A stretch of 50,385 nucleotides of DNA from a virus: the IMG/VR virus record IMGVR_UViG_3300034071_001566, positions 1 to 50,385 of that record. One strand, given 5' to 3'. The notes under the pieces are model-generated. The model saw only the letters and a program-made list of their open reading frames with translations. It had not been told where the DNA came from and did not search any database. The stretch's first letter is position 1, and the number at the start of each line of letters is the position of its first letter. Of this stretch, positions 17,699 through 25,969 are shown piece by piece. The position numbers were made by a program, and so were the translations under genes.

Positions 17699-18002
17699 TG
17701 ATGAAAACAGGATTTGTAATAATCCGGACTGTAAAAAACATTTTGTAGCTAAAGTTTATAATAGTATCTACTGCTCCCCGGAGTGTAGGAAGATTATCAC
17801 TAATAAAAAATTATTAGAAAATTATTACGAAAAAAAGGCTAACAAAGATAAAAAAAGAAAGTGCAAGACAAAAGAATGCATTACAACTTTATCTCGGTAT
17901 AATAAAGAAAATATTTGCGAGAGGTGTAAGCGTGAAAGGTATGTTAAAAGACTAGTTGGCTGGGGCTGGGATGAATCTCGTATCAGGGATGGTCTAGATT
18001 GA
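17691..18002 (+). CDS. Double zinc-finger protein
   Basis: 103 residues from GTG 17691 (SD GGGGAGA). First module CNNPDC ... YCSPEC, second CKTKECITTLSRYNKEN then CERC. The second module, C-x4-C-x3-LS(R/K)YN-x4-C-x2-(C/H), is shared with the protein at 42426. The same Cys..LSRYN..Cys arrangement precedes HTH domains in some actinobacterial proteins. The longer open frame upstream lies inside the nuclease gene and is not used here. Confidence 0.6.
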   Translation: MVNDENRICNNPDCKKHFVAKVYNSIYCSPECRKIITNKKLLENYYEKKANKDKKRKCKTKECITTLSRYNKENICERCKRERYVKRLVGWGWDESRIRDGLD

Positions 18003-18571
18003 GCCTCAAAAATATTGTACACACAAATGACAAAGTCATTCTATCTATCGACCCCTCGTCACATTCGCTTGGCTGGGCTGTAATTGACTTCAACAATGGA
18101 CTGAGATTGCTGGACTGCGGTAAGATTAAATTTACAAAAACTAATGATATTAGCATAAAGTTTAATGAAATTAATTCCGGGATACAGGCTGTCTGTAAGA
18201 AGCACAATCCATCAATTGCGGTGATAGAGCAGTCTGTATATATCCAAAATTTCCAGACTAGCAGGGTGATATCTTATATCATAGGTTACTCATGGGGAAT
18301 CGTACAGATGTACTGTCGGAAAGTTATGGATGTAAACCCTATCTTATGGAAGCGGGGTATTGGTTATAAGAATATCTCAAAAGAGGACAAGATTTTATTA
18401 AACACTGAGTCTAAGAAAAAGAAGGAAAGAAAAGATCGGGTTCGTGAAATTGTGGTAGACTATTTTGCAATGTCCGATGACGATCTGTCTGACGATGATA
18501 TTGTAGATGCAGTAGGGATAGGTTTATGGTATTACTTAATGGCGGTTTCAAATGACTCTAGAGCCTTATAA
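17999..18571 (+). CDS. RuvC-like Holliday-junction resolvase
   Basis: 190 residues, TTG start overlapping the previous stop. RNase H-fold acidic residues are visible: SIDPSSHSLGWAVID (Asp), AVIEQSV (Glu) and DDDIVDAVGIGLW (Asp pair). The family cleaves four-way junctions symmetrically; in phages it resolves recombination or packaging intermediates. Confidence 0.8.
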   Translation: MSLKNIVHTNDKVILSIDPSSHSLGWAVIDFNNGLRLLDCGKIKFTKTNDISIKFNEINSGIQAVCKKHNPSIAVIEQSVYIQNFQTSRVISYIIGYSWGIVQMYCRKVMDVNPILWKRGIGYKNISKEDKILLNTESKKKKERKDRVREIVVDYFAMSDDDLSDDDIVDAVGIGLWYYLMAVSNDSRAL

Positions 18572-18845
18572 GGATAAGTCTTGGCTGTACGAGCACTATG
18601 TCAAGAAGAGAATGAATCTAACTGATATAGTCAAAGTTCTTAAGCAAACTTATAATATAGAAATAAGTCCGCAAGGGTTGTATAACTGGTGCAAGAAATA
18701 TGATTTATTAAAGTTTAGAGGGAAGGGGAGAAATCTTGCTGTTACATCAAAAAGACCAAAGTCTCCAATGCAACAGGAGTCGGAGCGCAGGAAGCGTGAT
18801 TTGCGAAAGCAAAGAGATCGTAAAAAGAAAGGCATGGGTTTATAA
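18552..18845 (+). CDS. Helix-turn-helix DNA-binding protein with basic tail
   Basis: 97 residues. DKSWLYEHYVKKRMNLTDIV, then EISPQGLYNWCKKYDL, is a homeodomain-like HTH; the last 30 residues (SERRKRDLRKQRDRKKKG) are extremely basic. It overlaps the RuvC-like gene by 20 nt. Likely a regulator or DNA-bending accessory. Confidence 0.6.
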   Translation: MTLEPYKDKSWLYEHYVKKRMNLTDIVKVLKQTYNIEISPQGLYNWCKKYDLLKFRGKGRNLAVTSKRPKSPMQQESERRKRDLRKQRDRKKKGMGL

Positions 18846-19600
18846 TGCAGCGTAAAGTGTCCTCGTCAGACCTCGCCGTCTTTGCTGAGTTGGATATGAT
18901 TTACAACCAAGCAAGGATTATTGAGGCAAACCAGAATAAAACAAAATACAAATGTCTCGGCTCGGGGAATTGCTGTACCATTGGTTTAACAATTCATATG
19001 GCTGAGTGTGCCAATATTGCTTTTAGAATAACCCAGCAATATTATTTAGACATTGAGAGTAAAGGCAAGGAATACGCCGACGATTGCTTTGACAAAATCG
19101 TATCTGCCCTCAAGGGTGCTATGTATGATGATACATGGATCTTTGGCGGTGAAACCAAAAGAAAATGTGCTTTCTACAAAGACGGATGCACAATTTACGG
19201 CTTTAGACCTCTCGTATGCCGTAGTTACGGAGCTTTTGTTGGAGTAGATGATGTTTGCCCGAGGGAAAGAAATGTTTACAATAATGTTGACTTTTATTCG
19301 GGGACCCCAGTTGAGAGTATGGTTAGGAGTTTTCAGAACGCACTGTCAAAATATTCGGAAGATAAAGATTCAGGATACGATGTTGTGGTGTATATGCCAT
19401 TAGGTGTTTTAAGCTTTCTTCTTTCACCTGAGGAACTAGATGAGCTGGCGGATAAAACTGATGACAGAATGTGGAAAGCAGTTGAGGGGTGGTTTAATTA
19501 TCGTGTTGAGTATACGAAAGTTCACGGGCTCCCTATTCCTAAATTAAGAGAAGCTGCCGAGAGAGCTGGGAAGCAAATAGCGTTTCAAGTTCAAGAATGA
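18845..19600 (+). CDS. YkgJ-like Cys-cluster metal-binding protein
   Basis: 251 residues. CLGSGNCC followed by CAFYKDGCTIYGFRPLVCRSYGAF matches the CxxxxxCC ... C-x5-C-x8-P-x2-C-R layout of the putative Zn/Fe-binding YkgJ family. Family function is not firmly known. It lies between regulator and glycosyltransferase genes with 1-4 nt overlaps. Confidence 0.7.
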   Translation: MQRKVSSSDLAVFAELDMIYNQARIIEANQNKTKYKCLGSGNCCTIGLTIHMAECANIAFRITQQYYLDIESKGKEYADDCFDKIVSALKGAMYDDTWIFGGETKRKCAFYKDGCTIYGFRPLVCRSYGAFVGVDDVCPRERNVYNNVDFYSGTPVESMVRSFQNALSKYSEDKDSGYDVVVYMPLGVLSFLLSPEELDELADKTDDRMWKAVEGWFNYRVEYTKVHGLPIPKLREAAERAGKQIAFQVQE

Positions 19601-20643
19601 TACTTTGGTCTGACAATCAATCATCTCCGCTAAGCGTTGGGTATGGCTATACGCCAGATCGCCTCTTTGATCAATTATCAAAGACTGGCTTGCCTATAAG
19701 GCGAAATAATTCAACTGCCCCAGCGGAGATTGTCCCAATTACCAACGACTTGTCGCTTGGCTATTTCAAGACGACTGGGCCGTCTGACGATATAATCATA
19801 AACCATTCCCTGCCCGAGTTTTTTGTAGAATCAACAACTTATTCAATTGGCTTTACATTCTGGGAGACAAATCGTCTCCCAGATTCATGGGTTCAGGATT
19901 GCAACAGGATGTCTGAGGTATGGACTTGTTCAACATTTATGCGCGATGTGTTTATTAACTCTGGAGTCAAAGTTCCTCTGTATGACTTTAAACTTGGCGT
20001 TGACCCGGAAATTTTTTATCCAATAAAAAGGGTGAGGAAAAATCCATTTACTTTTTTAAGCATAGGCTCCCCATCTACTCGTAAGAACTCTCAAATGTCC
20101 GTTGATGCTTTTATAAAAGTTTTTGGAGGTAAAGACGGATACCGTATGATATATAAATCGAACGGACCAGCAGACGCTCGCAACTTTACTGGCGGAATGA
20201 GGAGTGCATTGAAGCACCCTCAGATTGAAATAATAGATTGGGAAGTTCCTGTTGAGGAGCTCGGCAGGATCTATGATCTTGCTGATTGCTTGCTGTATCC
20301 GACCAGCGGTGAGGGGTGGGGGAATATTCCATTTCAGGGGATCGCCAAAGCAATTCCTACCATATGCACTAATGCGACTGCCTGCGAAGAATACGCTGAG
20401 ATGTCGGTCCCTTTGGACTACACTTGGTCCACTGAGAAAATGACTGGCTTATACGAAGGTGCAGGTATGTGGGCAATGCCAAGTTTTGATGATTTGTGTG
20501 ATAAAATGTTATATGTAACTAATCACTATGAAGAGGTATCGGAAAAAACATACTCTTCGGCTGTATATATAAATGAAAATATGACTTGGCAAAAAGTTGC
20601 AAAAGGATACTCAGATAGATTATGTCAGATATTGAACATGTAA
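19597..20643 (+). CDS. GT-B glycosyltransferase
   Basis: 348 residues. FTFWETNRLPDSWVQDCN and EVWTCSTFMRDVFINSG are typical of the first domain. FTFLSIGSPSTRKN opens the donor domain, and YPTSGEGWGNIPFQGIAKA is the GT4 donor-binding motif. Same general type as 14553-15809, without its C-terminal tail. Acceptor unknown; virion or cell-wall glycan are candidates. Confidence 0.8.
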   Translation: MILWSDNQSSPLSVGYGYTPDRLFDQLSKTGLPIRRNNSTAPAEIVPITNDLSLGYFKTTGPSDDIIINHSLPEFFVESTTYSIGFTFWETNRLPDSWVQDCNRMSEVWTCSTFMRDVFINSGVKVPLYDFKLGVDPEIFYPIKRVRKNPFTFLSIGSPSTRKNSQMSVDAFIKVFGGKDGYRMIYKSNGPADARNFTGGMRSALKHPQIEIIDWEVPVEELGRIYDLADCLLYPTSGEGWGNIPFQGIAKAIPTICTNATACEEYAEMSVPLDYTWSTEKMTGLYEGAGMWAMPSFDDLCDKMLYVTNHYEEVSEKTYSSAVYINENMTWQKVAKGYSDRLCQILNM

Positions 20644-21236
20644 GGCAAAAGAGTTTAATAGAGAAAATTAAAGATGTAGAGCAAGTTGGTATTTTGCATG
20701 TAAAAGGATATTCCATGCGTGAGATATCAACATTAATGTCTCTAAATATAAATGATATTAAATCTTATATTGAAGAATATAAGATGATATTGAATCAAAC
20801 AATTCAAGAAGACCCATTTTTTCTTGAAAAAGTACAATTCAACACAATGAAAGCTTTGACTGAATTTGATGAATTAAGCAAAGAGGCTTGGGAAACAATA
20901 AACATAGCAACAGATAATGGAATGGTTGCTGCAAGGATACAGGCGATTAAGCTCGCTGGGGATCTTGCAACCAAGAAGGCTCAGCTTCATAAACTGATGG
21001 GTGGCAATCAAACTGACGGTGAGTACATCGCCAGAATGCAGAAGGCGGAAAGTGTCAACCAGATATTGTCAAAAATTCTTAGAGATGTAATCTCAAAACA
21101 CCCTGCCATTGCGGAAGAAGTTCGCAAGGAACTTGAGATTGCTTTTGAAATAATGGGTAATGGCTCGGCTAAGCCAAGTCGATCCAGCATGTCAGATGCC
21201 ATAGAGACAGAAGAAACGGAGGAGACATATGAATAA
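20622..21236 (+). CDS. Putative terminase small subunit
   Basis: 204 residues. An HTH-like segment (HVKGYSMREISTLMSLNINDIKSYIEEYK) near 28-58 is followed by a long helical region (EFDELSKEAWETINIATDNGMVAARIQAIKLAGDLATKKAQ) and an acidic tail. DNA-binding head plus helical oligomerisation region and the position just before the large terminase suggest TerS, which recognises the packaging site. Assignment is by layout and context. Confidence 0.6.
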   Translation: MSDIEHVRQKSLIEKIKDVEQVGILHVKGYSMREISTLMSLNINDIKSYIEEYKMILNQTIQEDPFFLEKVQFNTMKALTEFDELSKEAWETINIATDNGMVAARIQAIKLAGDLATKKAQLHKLMGGNQTDGEYIARMQKAESVNQILSKILRDVISKHPAIAEEVRKELEIAFEIMGNGSAKPSRSSMSDAIETEETEETYE

Positions 21237-21327
21237 GTGCCAGAATTTGAGACCGCTTTTTAGCGCCTATGCGAAAAAACGCCAGAATTTGAGACCGCTT
21301 TTTGCCTCCTTAAGGGTCGCTTCATAG
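21229..21327 (+). CDS. 32-aa ORF with internal duplication between the terminase genes
   Basis: ATG lies 3-4 nt after a strong GGAGGAG. The ORF starts inside the TerS stop region and its TAG immediately precedes the terminase ATG at 21328, so it fits the gap exactly. The peptide contains QNLRPLF twice, 14 codons apart, in a basic context (KKR, SLRVAS). Either a real mini-gene or a coincidentally open packaging-site repeat. Confidence 0.4.
   Translation: MNKCQNLRPLFSAYAKKRQNLRPLFASLRVAS
21239..21303 (+). repeat. 23-bp direct repeat, 42 bp apart (cos/pac candidate)
   Basis: GCCAGAATTTGAGACCGCTT plus TTT occurs at 21239-21261 and again at 21281-21303 with no mismatch. Between the copies lie short inverted repeats (CGCTTTTTAGCG, GCG-A6-CGC). 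Position between small and large terminase genes is a usual place for a packaging recognition site. Confidence 0.7.
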
Positions 21328-23067
21328 ATGTCTGACTTTCTTGGCGTTAACCTTAATTATGCCGACTTTGATCGCTTATTAAGACAAGATGAATTCATGG
21401 AAGAACCTGTTTCTATAGAAGTATTTGTTCAGGATAAACATTATCTTGGACTCCCTCCTCTATCGGAAATTCAGCTTGAGATAGTAAAGCATAGCACACA
21501 GATTTTCAAAGAACACACTTTAATAAGATTATATGGCGAAGAAATTGGTCGTGAAATATATAAGAAGTATACAGATAATGAAGTGATTTGTATGCTCGGT
21601 AAGGGATCCGGTAAAGACCATTGTGCTCGTATATCAATGGCATACACTGTTTACTTATTGCATTGCCTAAGAGATCCTCTTGGATATTATGGTAAAGCTC
21701 ACGGTGTATATATTGACTTGTTGAACCTTGCTGTTAACGCTCAGCAAGCACAAAGGGTATTCTTTGAACCATTAAAAAACCTTTTACTTTCCTCTCCGTT
21801 TTTTAATAATGTTGGATTTGAACCTAGAGTATCAGAAATATTTTTCTTTTCTCGGCCCGTAAGATTATTCTCTGGTCACTCTGAATCTGAAGGCTGGGAA
21901 GGTTATGAAGTAATGACAGTTATATTAGATGAAATATCAGCATTTAAAACAGATAGCGAATTGAAGGGCGAAATAAGATCTAAAGGATCAGCATCCGCTA
22001 TTTATAACATGAGTAAGTTATCAGTGATGTCTCGATTCCCAGAAATAGGTAAAGTCATTCTATTGTCATTCCCCAGATATAAGGGAGACTTTATTCAACA
22101 AAGATATTTTAGCTCTAGAGAAAAGAATGAGCCTAAAACTTGGTCAATTAAAGCAGCAACATGGGAAGTTAACCCGACTATTAAAAGAGAACAATTGGAA
22201 TCTGAATATATTAGAAACCCAATTGAGGCGGCTTCAAGATTTGAATGTGAACCACCTACAATGGAAGATGCATATTTTAGAGATGAAAATTTAGTAAGAA
22301 AAGCATTTATGTATGCGGATGATCCATTGGATGAAGAAGGCCGATATAAAAAATGGTTTAACAATACTGATGGTTTTCAAAGGTACATTCATATAGACCT
22401 TGGTTTTAAAAGAGACAGAACGGCATTGTGTATGACACATTGTTCCGGGTTTAGAGAAATAACTACTTCAATGGGCGTAGAGAAACTGCCTGTTGTTAAT
22501 GTTGATTTAATTCATTCATGGAAAGCTGAGCCGGGTGAAGAGATAAATTTTGCTTCAGTTAGGCAATTAATAGTTGATCTCTGTAGAAGGTTTGATGTAG
22601 CTAAAGTAACATTTGATAGATGGCAATCTATTGAAATGATCCAGAGCCTTAGGTCTCAAGGAGTAAATGCAGATTTTCATAGCGTTAAGAAAACAGATTA
22701 TGATACCTTAATGACGGCTATATATGATACAAGATTGCGCGGTTATTGGAATAACATATTGGTTGAAGAAGAGCTTTTAAAATTAAGATTGTTTAGTAAT
22801 AATAAAATAGATCACCCCAATGCCGGCTCTAAAGACCTAGCAGACGCTCTAGCAGGCTCTGTATTCCATTCTGTTCAGAATATAGCAATGGAGCAAGATG
22901 TTGAAATAGAAATACTTGGTTTTGATATTGATAGTGAAAAATATGATGATATAGAGGATTACGGCACAGTATCGGTGTACAATTCTAATCTAGGCGGGTT
23001 TGTTCCTGGCTATGGTGCAAAGAAATATACAGCAGAGGAGGTGGGGATATGGATGGAGAACATATAG
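21328..23067 (+). CDS. terL: Terminase large subunit (packaging ATPase/nuclease)
   Basis: 579 residues. Walker A-like GKGSGKD (K96), Walker B VILDEIS (D201, E202), then the RNase H-like nuclease with HIDLGFKRDRTAL (D357), KVTFDRW and a C-terminal KDLADALAGS (D503, D506). It drives DNA into the prohead and makes headful or site-specific cuts. Codons are more AT-rich than in the upstream genes. Confidence 0.9.
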   Translation: MSDFLGVNLNYADFDRLLRQDEFMEEPVSIEVFVQDKHYLGLPPLSEIQLEIVKHSTQIFKEHTLIRLYGEEIGREIYKKYTDNEVICMLGKGSGKDHCARISMAYTVYLLHCLRDPLGYYGKAHGVYIDLLNLAVNAQQAQRVFFEPLKNLLLSSPFFNNVGFEPRVSEIFFFSRPVRLFSGHSESEGWEGYEVMTVILDEISAFKTDSELKGEIRSKGSASAIYNMSKLSVMSRFPEIGKVILLSFPRYKGDFIQQRYFSSREKNEPKTWSIKAATWEVNPTIKREQLESEYIRNPIEAASRFECEPPTMEDAYFRDENLVRKAFMYADDPLDEEGRYKKWFNNTDGFQRYIHIDLGFKRDRTALCMTHCSGFREITTSMGVEKLPVVNVDLIHSWKAEPGEEINFASVRQLIVDLCRRFDVAKVTFDRWQSIEMIQSLRSQGVNADFHSVKKTDYDTLMTAIYDTRLRGYWNNILVEEELLKLRLFSNNKIDHPNAGSKDLADALAGSVFHSVQNIAMEQDVEIEILGFDIDSEKYDDIEDYGTVSVYNSNLGGFVPGYGAKKYTAEEVGIWMENI

Positions 23068-23183
23068 ATAACGGTATTGATGTGAATGATATAGTAAAGG
23101 TGCTGGCTGAAAAGATTACCGAGCTGACAGTGCAAAACGCAGTTCTTATTGCTCAAGTGAAATCTTTGAGTAAAAAAGATTAA
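23049..23183 (+). CDS. 44-aa coiled-coil protein
   Basis: Starts inside the terminase end with a strong SD (GAGGAGG, 8 nt spacing). DIVKVLAEKITELTVQNAVL is a leucine-zipper-like heptad pattern. Too short for an enzyme; possible oligomerisation or antirepressor-size factor. Confidence 0.5.
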   Translation: MDGEHIDNGIDVNDIVKVLAEKITELTVQNAVLIAQVKSLSKKD

Positions 23184-23276
23184 TTTTTTTCTGAAAGTAG
23201 CACAATCTGTAATAAATGATGATAGATTGTTCTCAAGCCAGCCGGCTGTACAACACAAACAACATAGGAGTGCGTT

Positions 23277-23627
23277 ATGCAAATTAAAGAAGCAAGTATG
23301 TTCCCAGTAATCTCAAGAACAGGCAGAACATCTGCCGAATTGCAATTGATCATTGATACAATTAGCCTATCTAGTAAGAGTGGAAAGCCTTATTCAATTG
23401 AAGGAATTCAAGCAGGTAAGAAATATAATTCCATGCAGCAGAGAATCCGCGCTCAGGCAAAGAAAATGGGCCTAGATGTATCAATTCATTTTGACAAATC
23501 AAATGAAACACTTTATTTTAAGGTCAACAATACCTCAGAATTTGAGACCACTATTGACCCAAAAGGTAGTGTGTCTAATTCTTCTAACATTGATAATGTC
23601 AAGACTGTTACTCGCAAAAGAAAATAA
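23277..23627 (+). CDS. Unknown small basic protein
   Basis: 116 residues, SD ATAGGAG. RTSAELQLIIDTI then YNSMQQRIRAQAKKMGLDVSIHF followed by a beta strand and a KTVTRKRK tail suggests a small nucleic-acid-binding fold; family not recognised. It is a single-gene unit ending at a strong terminator. Confidence 0.55.
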   Translation: MQIKEASMFPVISRTGRTSAELQLIIDTISLSSKSGKPYSIEGIQAGKKYNSMQQRIRAQAKKMGLDVSIHFDKSNETLYFKVNNTSEFETTIDPKGSVSNSSNIDNVKTVTRKRK

Positions 23628-23640
23628 TCTAAATAAAAAA

Positions 23641-23671
23641 GAGGGCTGAGGCATCTCAGCCCTCTTTTTTT
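23641..23671 (+). terminator. Strong intrinsic terminator
   Basis: GAGGGCTGAG, loop GCAT, CTCAGCCCTC and seven T. A-rich on the other side, so possibly bidirectional. Confidence 0.9.
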
Positions 23672-23674
23672 ATG

Positions 23675-23687
23675 TATAATAGACCTT
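23675..23687 (+). promoter_or_regulatory. -10 element placed for a leaderless start
   Basis: TATAAT at 23675-23680 is followed by AGACCTT and ATG at 23688, matching the 2991-3004 arrangement. No clear -35 is visible, and the terminator stem occupies that area. Confidence 0.5.
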
Positions 23688-24497
23688 ATGCCTACATATG
23701 AAACGCAGCAAATAGAAATTACCAATGATCAACTAAAGAAATGGAATGTTCTTTTCGCCATTCCTTGTTATGATCAACAAATAACCGAACCATGCATGAT
23801 GTCTTTGATAAAAACATTGATGTATTTTAGAGATCATGGTATGAAATTTGCGGTCTCAACTATAACTGATTCTTTAATCAATAGAGCTAGAAACAACATC
23901 GCAGCAAAATTTTTAGCAAATGAACAGTTTACACATATCATGTGTATTGACGCAGACATATCGTGGGAGCCGGAAGATATATTAAAGATGCTATGGCACG
24001 ATAAAGAGATAATTACTGGCGCTTATCCGATAAAGACTATTAATTGGGACAAAGTAGTTAGTGATGTAAAAAAGGGAATCCCCGCTGATGAGTTGGCAAA
24101 AAGAAGCGTTAGGTTTGTTGTTAACGCAGCTAAAGATAATGCAGTTTTAAATGTTGAAAAAGGCGCTATCGAAATATTTGATGCGGGTACTGGGTTTATG
24201 CTTATTAAAAGAGAAGCGTTTGAGAAGCTTATTGATAAGTACCCAAATCTTAAGTATGATGATGATACTGGTTCACTTACTGAATCAGAGCGTAAATGGA
24301 CTTATGCATTTTTCAATTCTTATATAGATGAGCACAGGAATAGATTCCTGTCAGAGGATTATGGATTCTGTAGATACTGGCAAAACATTGGCGGTAAAGT
24401 ATGGGTAGAGCCAGGTATTACTCTTGGTCATCTTGGTCGTATGAAATATACTGGATCAATGATGACATTCATAGAAGAGAATACGGTACAGAGTTAA
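23688..24497 (+). CDS. GT-A glycosyltransferase
   Basis: 269 residues. NVLFAIPCYDQQITEPCMMSL opens a GT-A domain, DSLINRARNNIAAKFL and CIDADISWEPEDI (D88-A-D90) give the DXD metal motif, and DAGTGFMLIKREAFEKL plus FLSEDYGFCRYW is the usual family ending. Probably leaderless from the promoter just upstream. It closes the + replication block. Confidence 0.75.
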   Translation: MPTYETQQIEITNDQLKKWNVLFAIPCYDQQITEPCMMSLIKTLMYFRDHGMKFAVSTITDSLINRARNNIAAKFLANEQFTHIMCIDADISWEPEDILKMLWHDKEIITGAYPIKTINWDKVVSDVKKGIPADELAKRSVRFVVNAAKDNAVLNVEKGAIEIFDAGTGFMLIKREAFEKLIDKYPNLKYDDDTGSLTESERKWTYAFFNSYIDEHRNRFLSEDYGFCRYWQNIGGKVWVEPGITLGHLGRMKYTGSMMTFIEENTVQS

Positions 24498-24553
24498 AAT
24501 CTGAAATTGAATTACAAAATTCAATTTATCCTAAATAAGTGAGACTTGAGAAA

Positions 24554-24657
24554 AATATATACTCAATTTGATATAAAAAAAGAAAAACATAGGCGTAGTT
24601 CATATATTGATTAATTTATCATAGCCTTTGTTTGCTGAAGGAATATATACTCAATTT
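24554..24657 (+). repeat. 16-bp direct repeat pair
   Basis: AATATATACTCAATTT at 24554-24569 and 24642-24657, 88 bp apart; the second copy continues into ATCCTTATA, echoing CAATTTATCCTAAATA at 24521-24536. Confidence 0.65.
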
Positions 24658-24709
24658 ATCCTTATATTACATTCACAAACGTTCCGGCAATATAAGCTAT
24701 ATTATACGC

Positions 24710-24805
24710 TATATTGCGCACAATGCTGATCGCAATACTGGCCCTTATGTTGGTCGCTATATTGTTCGCTATGTTACACACTATGCTGATCGCGATCATG
24801 GCCTG
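24710..24805 (+). repeat. 60-bp imperfect tandem repeat
   Basis: ATGCTGATCGC occurs at 24723-24733 and 24783-24793 within longer similar blocks that also share CGCTAT before and GGCC after. Iteron-like spacing of 60 bp. Confidence 0.6.
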
Positions 24806-24889
24806 ATCTATACATGCTAAAATGTTTCAATGTATATATCGATAGATTAATTCCGCTACTAATTGGGCCATTAATAAATGTTTATTAGC

Positions 24890-24925
24890 GTGTGACTTGA
24901 CACACTAATTGCGCTATGATAGGCT
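24890..24925 (+). promoter_or_regulatory. Promoter with overlapping operator-like palindrome
   Basis: TTGACA (24897-24902), 17-nt spacer, TAGGCT (24920-24925), fitting an actinobacterial housekeeping promoter (TAnnnT). The inverted repeat GTGTG-N6-CACAC (24890-24905) covers the -35, as a repressor site would. It drives the AT-rich operon starting at 25027 with a leader of about 95 nt. Confidence 0.6.
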
Positions 24926-25026
24926 TCATTAGTTCTCAGATTATTAGTCAGATATAGCGTATAATATAAGATATAACATATAATATAATAAATAGTATAT
25001 TCATCTCTATTAGAAAGGTATTGCTA

Positions 25027-25407
25027 ATGACATTAGTATATTCTACTTCACACGATATGGTAAAAGATTTGGTACAAGATATTAGTGAATACAATGATAT
25101 TCAGAATAAAGTGCTTGGTATAGAAATTAGTTTTGGTAGTCAAGACTTTGGTACTATTACTCATTTCAAACAAACATATACTGGTTATGAAACTACTATA
25201 TCTGCTATAACAGATAAAGATTATGAGTTTGACCTAGATGACTTATTGTCATTTATTTGGCGAATAAATATGAAGAATGCTGGTAAAGAAATAGTTTACC
25301 CTGACGGTACAGATTATTCTAAAAGAAAGTTTGGTTCTCAAAGAAAAGCAAGAACATCTGCTATTACTGGGCTTTCGCAAATACATCCATCTCACTACAT
25401 CAAATAA
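25027..25407 (+). CDS. Unknown protein, first gene of AT-rich block
   Basis: 126 residues from ATG 25027, chosen because AGAAAGG lies 8 nt upstream (a TTG at 25021 is too close). Alternating strands and helices; basic C-terminus (KRKFGSQRKART). First gene after the promoter at 24890-24925, so possibly expressed early. Function unknown. Confidence 0.6.
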   Translation: MTLVYSTSHDMVKDLVQDISEYNDIQNKVLGIEISFGSQDFGTITHFKQTYTGYETTISAITDKDYEFDLDDLLSFIWRINMKNAGKEIVYPDGTDYSKRKFGSQRKARTSAITGLSQIHPSHYIK

Positions 25408-25427
25408 TAAACAGAAAGGTAAAACAT

Positions 25428-25949
25428 ATGACAAAAGTAAATGTACTAGACATTGCTGATAGAATTGTATCTACAACTAATGTCCGCAATAAAAATAGCA
25501 ATATAGTTATTGACCGTGATCCAAATTATGTTTCTAATACTAGAAAAGTAAATATTAATAGTATAAATAATTTGCTTCGTAATCCAAATGGTAAAGCAAT
25601 TGTAGAAGCAAAGTTTGATGTATCTCTTGATACATATGAAACTGCTACTGAAATAGAAATGATGAAGTCTTTACTTCGTATAAAGTGTGTTAGATATTCC
25701 AGTAGAGGTAAAGTATATGATCTTGCTAATGATCATTTATTTCGCCGTCTAAAAAGATTAGAGCAAATAAAAGTTGTTGTATCATTACTACAATATGATA
25801 TTACTGTTGTTGTTGATGGGTATGAAGAATTACCTACACAATCTAATATTGATCAACTAAATCAATTGATCAAAAAAGAAGAAATCAAAGCAATTAAAAC
25901 AAAAGTCGATATTGACAATAATATCGCCAAGATGGCAAGATTAAAATAA
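25428..25949 (+). CDS. Unknown protein
   Basis: 173 residues, SD AGAAAGG 8 nt before ATG. Asn-rich N-terminus, then a helical charged C-terminus (QLIKKEEIKAIKTKVDIDN). No motif. Confidence 0.6.
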   Translation: MTKVNVLDIADRIVSTTNVRNKNSNIVIDRDPNYVSNTRKVNINSINNLLRNPNGKAIVEAKFDVSLDTYETATEIEMMKSLLRIKCVRYSSRGKVYDLANDHLFRRLKRLEQIKVVVSLLQYDITVVVDGYEELPTQSNIDQLNQLIKKEEIKAIKTKVDIDNNIAKMARLK

Positions 25950-25969
25950 TTAAAAGAAAGGTTTAGATA

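Larger units (their letters stand above)
24498..25026. other. AT-rich noncoding region with repeats and a promoter
   Basis: About 530 bases without a convincing gene. It holds two sets of direct repeats, a TTGACA-N17-TAGGCT promoter with an overlapping palindrome, and a run of TATA-rich tracts (24955-25000) forming the leader of the next operon. Candidate replication origin and control region at the border between the replication block and the AT-rich small-gene block. Confidence 0.5.

Noticed and set aside
24632-24820. ORF of 62 codons with internal YADR/NADR repeats
   Set aside because: It is a translation of the 60-bp DNA repeat; no Shine-Dalgarno and a TTG start.
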